DNA of 10,562 nt from Prevotellaceae bacterium UBA2718 (GTDB lineage Bacteria > Bacteroidota > Bacteroidia > Bacteroidales > Bacteroidaceae), in assembly GCA_002353975.1 (NCBI GenBank), contig DEKQ01000140.1, forward strand, positions 1 to 10,562. Direction: 5' to 3'. Below, one piece after another: positions 5,890 to 10,562 of the stretch. The stretch's first letter is position 1. Each line of letters opens with the position of its first letter. A program made the position numbers and the translations under genes. A model generated the notes under the pieces. It was given only the letters and a program-made list of their open reading frames with translations, was not told the DNA's origin and ran no database searches.

Positions 5890-7978
5890 ACAGCATATCA
5901 AGATCTATGCTCAGTCCTGCCTGTATCGTGGTGCCATCGGTGAATGGCGAGTTGAAATAGTGGTAGGTGGGCTTATAGTTGAATATATTGTCAAGTGTTA
6001 CGGATAGCTTGAAGGCCTTGTATATGCGCTGCGTTACGATGAGCCGCCAGAGGGTATAGGCATCGTAATGCACGTTGGTGCGCAGCAGCTTGCCTGTAGT
6101 GGGGTCTGTAGTGGTGTAATCCACGTACTCTGTATTATCCACAGCCGACATGAAGCGTCCGTTTATGGCAATGTTCAGCCCATAATTCTTGCTGAATTGC
6201 TTGTCCCAGTCTATGTTGGCGGTGATGGAATGTGGTCTTGCAGGCAGATATTGGCCGTTCATTTCGTTACCGTCAGCATCCTTTACGGCATCTTCGTGGA
6301 TGAATGCGTAAGCCAACATTGCGCTGATGCCCTGTGACCAGTGCTTCTGCAGCGAGAGGTCAAGCGAGAGCGAGTTATATCGTTTCACGTTGACGTATGG
6401 CATCCATCGCGTAGTGCCGAGTGATGACGGGTCGCCAGGGAACGCCGATTTGTCGTATGGCATACCCGTAGTTATCCTGTTGCGTATGATGTTATAGTAT
6501 GCCGCTCCGTTGATTACGTAACCGTCAACGATATATTGTGCTGACAGGTTGAAGTTATGGCTTTCTTCCGGCTTCAGGTCATAGCCTACCACCTTGCTGC
6601 CCACGATGTCCCATATCCCCGCCATATTGAAGATATAGTATTTCTCTTTCAGCGTAGGAGCGCGGAATCCCATTCCGTAACCGCCTCGCAGTGTCAGACG
6701 GTCCGATGCCTTGTAGCGCACGTTCAGCTTGGGTGAGAGCCTGTGATGGCGTCCGTCAGAGAGGTAGTCGTAGCGCAGAGCCGTCAGCATCTCCCACTTG
6801 TCAGAGATGTTCCAGTCAAACTGAGCAAAGGCATCTATGGAGTGTTGCACATACTCCCCGTTGGCTGTCTTGCTGTTCAGCAGGTAGTCACGCATATAGT
6901 CAGCTCCCACGGTCAGGATATTCCTGTTGCTCAGGGTGTGGTTATACAATGCCCGCGTGGAGTTCTGCACGTTAGAATAGGTTCTGAGACACAGGTCTGT
7001 CAGCGTGCTGTGCTGCGCCTTGTCATACTGGTCAAAGTTGTATGCCAGTTCGATGTTGTCCCTGTCATTCAGGTCCCACAGTGTCCTGGCCCCTAAGTTC
7101 AGCCCTCTGTAGTGGTCGGGCAGGGTAGGCGATGCCGTTGCCTTTTCACGGAAGAAGTAACCTGCCTTGAGTATCAGGCGCAGCTTGGCCTCCTCTGATA
7201 TCCATCCTGACGGCAGCGTGATGCTCATCTTGTCGTTGATGTTATATGTCTTGCCTCCATAATAGGTGTCAACCATGTATGGCGTCTGTGCAAAGGCCTT
7301 ATTGCCGTTGCTCACGTCGTATGAGTCAATATGTGTGCCGGTAAAGCACAGCGTGTTCTGCATCTTCTCGTAATAGCGCCCATAGCTTATGCCGTAACGT
7401 GCATTGTTGTATGTGCCATACCTTCCGTGCACCTTTGATGCCCAGCGTTTCGTAGGGGTCTTTGTGATGATGTTTATCACACCGCCTGCAGCGTTGGAAC
7501 CATAAAGGGCCGATGAGGCTCCCTTGATAATCTCTATGTGATCTACGTTGTCCAGCGATAAGCGTGTGAAATCCACGTCATCCATCGTCTCGCCTGCTAT
7601 GCGGTCACCGTCTAAGAGGAAAAGTATGCTCTGCCCACCAAAGCCGCTGAAGTTCAGGTGTGTCTGCTGGTTCATGGCATACGAAAATTCCACTCCCGGC
7701 AGCATTCGCGTGAGCAGCTCCTGCACGTTGGTGGCATCAGACTGCTCTATGTCGCGCGATGTGATGAGGCGTGTCTCTATCGGCGTGTCCTTCAGTGGTT
7801 TCATTGTGCGTGTACCGGTGACAACGATTTGCTCCAGTGACACACTGTCGCGCATCTCGGCGTGCAGTAAGCTCGGGTTAGAGAAGTGAAAACAGAAAGC
7901 TGCCAGCAGAAGAATTATCCTGCCGCTATGTGATAGTGCGTTATGTATGCTGTTAGCTTTCAATTTTTCAATTCCCAA
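5888..7978 (-). CDS. TonB-dependent outer-membrane receptor, HmuR-like (probable heme/iron uptake)
   Basis: An outer-membrane beta barrel of about 696 residues with an N-terminal plug, which would import a ligand into the periplasm using TonB energy. A hydrophobic signal segment (about 20-40, IILLLAAFCFHF, ending LLHA) is followed by SLEQIVVTGTRT (TonB-box region, 47-58), the plug with LLTRMLPGVEF and GASSALYGSNAAGGVINIITK (about 153-173), then a barrel. GFRAPTLKEKY (437-447) is the FRAP box of heme receptors, followed by LKPEESHNF; the usual NPNL/NPDL motif is degenerate. There is no carboxypeptidase-regulatory extension, so it is not SusC-like. No ATG exists near the N-terminus: TTG at 7978 or at 7963 must serve, both inside a heptamer array. 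The protein ends LDML rather than in a terminal aromatic residue. It is the last gene of the HmuY operon. Heme specificity is inferred. Confidence 0.85.
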   Translation of the reverse strand: MGIEKLKANSIHNALSHSGRIILLLAAFCFHFSNPSLLHAEMRDSVSLEQIVVTGTRTMKPLKDTPIETRLITSRDIEQSDATNVQELLTRMLPGVEFSYAMNQQTHLNFSGFGGQSILFLLDGDRIAGETMDDVDFTRLSLDNVDHIEIIKGASSALYGSNAAGGVINIITKTPTKRWASKVHGRYGTYNNARYGISYGRYYEKMQNTLCFTGTHIDSYDVSNGNKAFAQTPYMVDTYYGGKTYNINDKMSITLPSGWISEEAKLRLILKAGYFFREKATASPTLPDHYRGLNLGARTLWDLNDRDNIELAYNFDQYDKAQHSTLTDLCLRTYSNVQNSTRALYNHTLSNRNILTVGADYMRDYLLNSKTANGEYVQHSIDAFAQFDWNISDKWEMLTALRYDYLSDGRHHRLSPKLNVRYKASDRLTLRGGYGMGFRAPTLKEKYYIFNMAGIWDIVGSKVVGYDLKPEESHNFNLSAQYIVDGYVINGAAYYNIIRNRITTGMPYDKSAFPGDPSSLGTTRWMPYVNVKRYNSLSLDLSLQKHWSQGISAMLAYAFIHEDAVKDADGNEMNGQYLPARPHSITANIDWDKQFSKNYGLNIAINGRFMSAVDNTEYVDYTTTDPTTGKLLRTNVHYDAYTLWRLIVTQRIYKAFKLSVTLDNIFNYKPTYHYFNSPFTDGTTIQAGLSIDLDML

Positions 7979-8001
7979 CTCTTAATTCTCAATTCTCAAT
8001 T
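7967..8001 (-). repeat. heptamer array spanning the HmuY stop and the receptor start
   Basis: On the - strand five 7-bp units run from 8001 to 7967: AATTGAG, AATTGAG, AATTAAG, AGTTGGG, AATTGAA. They encode the last residues of the HmuY-like protein (IEN), contain its TGA stop (7991-7989), and supply the TTG at 7978 that may start the receptor. Confidence 0.8.
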
Positions 8002-8822
8002 AGAACCGGATACCTGTATTCTATCGTCAGACAGCATTTCACAGCCGTGGGACTGATATAGTTCAGCAGTCTCAGGGCGGCGTATGTGTTATCCTTCATC
8101 CTGAGCAGGAATACATGGTCGTTCTGCATGAATGCCGGTGGCATTGGCGGTATCTCCATTGTCAGCCATCTGCTCAGCACGGGGTTCACCTTTATGCGCT
8201 GGTTGCCGATGAGGCTCTGTATCATCTTTTCTGATATTGTCCACACGTCGCTTTCGTTCACCTCGTCCCCGGTCATGTCTGTCGTGTATGGTGTCAGCGC
8301 CTTATCGTCCGTCATGTCGGTGCCGTTGGTCTCTGCCGCTGCTCCGCCGTTGGTCCTCACGTTGTTACGGTGTACGGCAATGTCCCATTGCTCCGGTTCC
8401 GGCTGCTTGGCTGTGGGATAGGCGCTTCGATACTCGCGCTTTGTGACGCCCTCGCCAAAGATGTCATACCAATAGGTGTATATGCCGCTCCCCTCTTGGT
8501 CGAAGCTCGCCGTTTCTTCTGTGGGTATTGGCCAAGGCTCAAACGTCAGGTCGGGTTCCGCACCCTTGACAATGGAGTCGCGTATGGCGTGCAGGTCAAT
8601 GTAATACCAGTCCGTCCAGCTTGACGCATCTACATACAGAGTGCCGTGTACCGACACCGCATCATTGTCATAGGTGTTTCCGCCGTTGTCCTCGTCGTAC
8701 AGGCCGCCCATGATACCATTGCAGGCTGTCAGCATCATTATGATGCCGCAGCCTGCAATGCTTATGTGTCGGAGGGATTTCAAAAAATATATGTATTCAT
8801 GGTGGGAATTAATAGAACCCAC
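7989..8822 (-). CDS. HmuY-family heme-binding lipoprotein
   Basis: A predicted surface lipoprotein of up to 277 residues. HmuY proteins bind heme and pass it to a HmuR-type receptor, which is the next gene here. The signature WDIAVHRNNVRTNGG (146-160) is the core motif of the family, and the C-terminus (ALRLLNYISPTAVKCCLTIEY) matches the end of the fold. The signal peptide ends in the lipobox LTAC (31-34), so the mature protein starts at Cys34. The start is uncertain: GTG at 8822 abuts a GAGG tract, whereas TTG at 8783 gives a compact signal peptide beginning MKSLRHIS. The last residues come from a heptamer array. The heme ligands are not identifiable by eye; His151, Met170 and Met183 are candidates, since both His and Met ligation are known among homologues. 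The gene starts 10 bp after the calycin-like gene. Confidence 0.85.
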   Translation of the reverse strand: MGSINSHHEYIYFLKSLRHISIAGCGIIMMLTACNGIMGGLYDEDNGGNTYDNDAVSVHGTLYVDASSWTDWYYIDLHAIRDSIVKGAEPDLTFEPWPIPTEETASFDQEGSGIYTYWYDIFGEGVTKREYRSAYPTAKQPEPEQWDIAVHRNNVRTNGGAAAETNGTDMTDDKALTPYTTDMTGDEVNESDVWTISEKMIQSLIGNQRIKVNPVLSRWLTMEIPPMPPAFMQNDHVFLLRMKDNTYAALRLLNYISPTAVKCCLTIEYRYPVLIEN

Positions 8823-8832
8823 CTCTATAACG

Positions 8833-9882
8833 TTACTTCAGAATTTTCTTACCGTTGATGATCACTATACCCTTGGCGTTCGCGCTCACCTGCTGGCCTG
8901 CCATGTTGTATGCCTCACCCGTCAGAGTGTCAGCCTTCTTGCTTACGCTGCTGATGCCTGATGTCGTGCCGGGGAATTTAGAGATGATGACGAATGGCAT
9001 GTTGCCTGGCTGGAAGGTGTTCACAAGTGACGATACGCTCGTGCCGTTAAACTTCACTGTTATCTTCTGTCCTGCCTTGTTGAGCGGATAGTTTCCAGTG
9101 AGTGTAGAGCCATTGCTGAAGTAAAGTGACAGACCATCGTTAGAGTAATCCTTGTTGTAAGCCTCCAGAGTCTCGTCCCATGTCAGCCCCTTCACCGTGT
9201 AGCCACCCACGCTGATGCTGCCCATCGGCGTGCCTTCCAGCGTGTATGAGGGCACCTGTACGTCAACCTTCGTAGCGTCGCCGTCGGTGTAGGTGCGTGT
9301 CCAGAAGGTCACAGAGGGTGCTGAGTACGTTCCTCCGGCCACGTTGACGTCAAGCTTGCCAGACGTGTCCTTCAGGTAGAAACCGTCTATCTCATATACC
9401 AGCAGAACCTTTATAGGCGCTGCGATTTTGTCTATGAGGCTATAGGTGAATGCCAGCTTCAGCTTCAGCTCGTAGATGCCGTTGGCGTGGGTGAAGGTGC
9501 CGCTGAGCTTGCCCGCAACAGACTCCTCGCCAACATTGACCTTGTAGTCCTGCTCGGGCCATGTTACGCCGCCGTAACCGCCGGTGAATGTTGTACCGTC
9601 AATCTGGTATGAAGGCAGTGTTATTTTCATTCCGCCAAATTCGTAATTCAGTTCGGGCGTGATGAAGCTGGCAGACTCCCTGCCACCGATGTATGACACG
9701 GTGTCTGATGGGAACTCCACGGCAAAGCCCTCGGCAGCGATAGGGTCACCTGTTTCTTGGAGGAGATAGGGCTTGACTATAGCCTTGCCGACGAACTTCA
9801 TGCCTGCTGCGCCGTGCTGCTGCTGGGCTGACATCGTCAGCGCGAGTGTGAGTAATAGGATAAGAGTAGAGATTTTCTTCAT
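8833..9882 (-). CDS. secreted two-repeat calycin-like protein with C-terminal sorting-type tail
   Basis: A 349-residue protein, first in the operon with HmuY and the receptor. MKKISTLILLLTLALTMSA is a clear cleavable signal peptide with no lipobox. The rest is beta-rich and contains two related halves. PSYQIDGT (90-97) and GGVTW (104-108) in the first match PSYTLEGT (211-218) and KGLTW (231-235) in the second, and KLSGTFTHANGIYELKLKL (125-143) resembles TLTGNYPLNKAGQKITVKF (260-278). This fits tandem calycin-like domains of Bacteroidetes secreted proteins. The last 41 residues (YNMAGQQV, KGIVIINGKKILK) look like the C-terminal tail of type IX secretion cargo, though short. The ATG has a good AAGGA site 5 bp upstream (9892-9888) and an A/C-rich leader. 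Operon position suggests a role in heme or iron capture; that is inference, and the calycin assignment is by resemblance only. Confidence 0.7.
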   Translation of the reverse strand: MKKISTLILLLTLALTMSAQQQHGAAGMKFVGKAIVKPYLLQETGDPIAAEGFAVEFPSDTVSYIGGRESASFITPELNYEFGGMKITLPSYQIDGTTFTGGYGGVTWPEQDYKVNVGEESVAGKLSGTFTHANGIYELKLKLAFTYSLIDKIAAPIKVLLVYEIDGFYLKDTSGKLDVNVAGGTYSAPSVTFWTRTYTDGDATKVDVQVPSYTLEGTPMGSISVGGYTVKGLTWDETLEAYNKDYSNDGLSLYFSNGSTLTGNYPLNKAGQKITVKFNGTSVSSLVNTFQPGNMPFVIISKFPGTTSGISSVSKKADTLTGEAYNMAGQQVSANAKGIVIINGKKILK

Positions 9883-9958
9883 TTCGTTCCTTAGTGAGAG
9901 TTTGTTGTGATTTGTATTGTTGTTTGTTATCCGAATGCGCTATTGTGCAAATCGGTTG

Positions 9959-9989
9959 CAAAGGTATAACTTTTTTTTTACATATACAA
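9959..9989 (-). promoter_or_regulatory. Bacteroidetes-type promoter of the calycin-HmuY-receptor operon
   Basis: Reading the - strand, TTG (9989-9987) is followed after 20 bp by TACCTTTG (9966-9959), an exact match to the -7 consensus TAnnTTTG. The predicted transcript starts near 9952, giving a leader of about 70 nt before the ATG at 9882. The spacer holds a run of nine A. No convincing iron-regulator operator is visible. Confidence 0.72.
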
Positions 9990-10014
9990 TACCTACTTGT
10001 GGGGATTATTCGGT

Positions 10015-10061
10015 GGGTTCTTGAAAGTAATTAGAATAATTAGAATAATTTTCGTTATCAG
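10015..10061 (+). repeat. AATT-triplet element, copy A
   Basis: It reads GGTTCTTGAAAG, then AATT at 10029, 10038 and 10047 (exact 9-bp period), then TTCGTTATCAG. It is non-coding. It shares order and spacing with copies B and C. Confidence 0.7.
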
Positions 10062-10075
10062 GTAGCCCTGCTCAA

Positions 10076-10138
10076 GCGGTTTCTTGACAGAAATGCTGCG
10101 GTTTTCTTGACAGAAATTATCATAATTACCATAATTAG
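10076..10138 (+). repeat. AATT-triplet element, copy B, preceded by a truncated copy
   Basis: GCGGTTTCTTGACAGAAAT (10076-10094) is repeated with one extra T at 10098-10117. Only the second repeat continues into AATT boxes at 10115, 10124 and 10133, again at 9-bp period. The bases from 10109 form an imperfect inverted repeat with copy C (23 of 28 positions pair). Confidence 0.72.
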
Positions 10139-10154
10139 CTCGCGCAGTTGGGCT

Positions 10155-10200
10155 GTTCTGTTACGAAAAAATTATCTTAATTAGATTAATTTCTGTCCTT
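10155..10200 (-). repeat. AATT-triplet element, copy C (inverted)
   Basis: On the - strand it reads GGACAGAAATTA, three AATT boxes at 9-bp period (+ strand 10170, 10179, 10188), then CGTAACAGA, matching copy A's CGTTATCAG end. Copies B and C face each other across about 30 bp and could form a large hairpin. Confidence 0.7.
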
Positions 10201-10224
10201 CTTCCTTCATTCCGCATGGTAATT

Positions 10225-10253
10225 CTTCACTTTTCACTCTTCACTCTTCACTT
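10225..10253. repeat. heptamer array (CTTCACT-like, period 7)
   Basis: CAC recurs at 10228, 10235, 10242 and 10249, an exact 7-bp period, within CTTCACTTTTCACTCTTCAC-type sequence. It has the same period as the arrays at gene junctions elsewhere in the window but a different base content. Confidence 0.75.
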
Positions 10254-10276
10254 TCCAGCCCCTTCATTTCTGTTTG

Positions 10277-10284
10277 CAAAGTTA
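10277..10284 (-). promoter_or_regulatory. isolated Bacteroidetes -7 box
   Basis: The - strand TAACTTTG (10284-10277) matches TAnnTTTG, but no TTTG or TTG lies at the right distance upstream (the nearest is TTTC, at about 22 bp). If active, it would send a transcript through the AATT elements towards the heme operon. This is weak. Confidence 0.25.
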
Positions 10285-10380
10285 CTCATAATTTCTTTCC
10301 GTTTCTGAAAAACGCGAAAAAACTGCATCACTTTAACATCCGTTTACACGTCATTTTAACATTACGCCATCCTTCGATAT

Positions 10381-10444
10381 ACCATATTGCAATGGTAGAT
10401 GAATAAGCCCCTGAAAGCATATAAATAGCAATGTAATCGCATTG
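10381..10444. repeat. two short inverted repeats in the right-hand spacer
   Basis: ACCAT (10381-10385) pairs with ATGGT (10392-10396) around ATTGCA, and CAATG (10429-10433) pairs with CATTG (10440-10444). Both are small and AT-rich. They may be protein-binding sites or part of a larger intergenic repeat. Apart from these and the flanking listed sites, 10285-10562 shows no gene. Confidence 0.4.
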
Positions 10445-10458
10445 AGATAACACCCTAA

Positions 10459-10491
10459 AAGCAAGGGTTTTACGCCGTAAAACACCCGCTT
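10459..10491. repeat. 15-bp-arm palindrome abutting a promoter
   Basis: AAGCAAGGGTTTTAC (10459-10473) and GTAAAACACCCGCTT (10477-10491) pair at 12 of 15 positions around GCC. Its right arm runs into the -33 box of the promoter at 10490-10520, a position suited to an operator. Confidence 0.55.
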
Positions 10492-10520
10492 TGAAAACGA
10501 CTGGAAATGTGGTAGTTATG
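10490..10520 (+). promoter_or_regulatory. possible Bacteroidetes promoter reading off the right edge
   Basis: TTTG (10490-10493), 19 bp, then TAGTTATG (10513-10520). The -33 box is perfect, the spacing is ideal, and the -7 box has one mismatch to TAnnTTTG. It would drive a rightward gene that starts beyond the window. Confidence 0.5.
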
Positions 10521-10562
10521 TTAATATATAAAGAAAGTGTGGCAAGAGCATTCTGTATGATA

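Noticed and set aside
10080..10117. TTGACA sequences that look like sigma-70 -35 boxes.
   Set aside because: Bacteroidetes promoters use TTTG and TAnnTTTG boxes, and these TTGACA copies belong to a repeated element with no matching -10.
10381..10491. Palindromes as insertion-sequence ends or attachment sites.
   Set aside because: No transposase, integrase or flanking target duplication is visible, and the palindromes differ from one another.

Overview
The window reads as chromosomal DNA of a Bacteroidales bacterium, most likely Prevotella or a close relative. The evidence is: Bacteroidetes-type promoter boxes (TTG about 19-20 bp before TAnnTTTG); little use of Shine-Dalgarno sites; a HmuY lipoprotein next to a HmuR-like TonB receptor; a secreted protein with the C-terminal tail common in this phylum; and AT-rich, short-period repeats between genes. 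No rRNA, tRNA, transposase or CRISPR array was seen.

Layout. (1) 1-294 is non-coding and packed with repeats, with a possible leftward promoter. (2) 295-5130 on the + strand is the distal part of a surface-polysaccharide (O-antigen or capsule) cluster: a nucleotide-sugar 3,4-ketoisomerase, a GNAT/FemAB-like N-acyltransferase, a Wzx flippase and two family 2 glycosyltransferases. Two pairs of genes overlap by about 32-35 bp, and the genes probably form one operon. The first two enzymes suggest an N-acylated 3-amino-3,6-dideoxyhexose. The glycosyltransferases would build it into a lipid-linked unit and Wzx would export that unit. (3) 5156-5854 is a TtcA-type tRNA thiolation protein, closed by a strong hairpin terminator that also separates it from the convergent operon. 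(4) 9882-5888 on the - strand is a three-gene iron/heme acquisition operon. In transcription order it holds a secreted two-repeat calycin-like protein, a HmuY-family lipoprotein and a HmuR-like TonB-dependent receptor. A good Bacteroidetes promoter lies just upstream, at 9989-9959. No HmuSTUV genes follow. (5) 9967-10562 has no convincing gene. It contains copies of an element carrying three AATT boxes at exact 9-bp spacing, a heptamer array, three small palindromes, and a promoter-like site pointing off the right edge.

The least ordinary signals are repeats. A GC-rich repeat has entered the acyltransferase gene twice, in frame, and is read in two different frames. Heptanucleotide arrays sit at gene junctions and supply a stop codon, the last residues of one protein and the candidate start codons of the next. 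A three-copy 9-bp-phased AATT element lies upstream of the heme operon.
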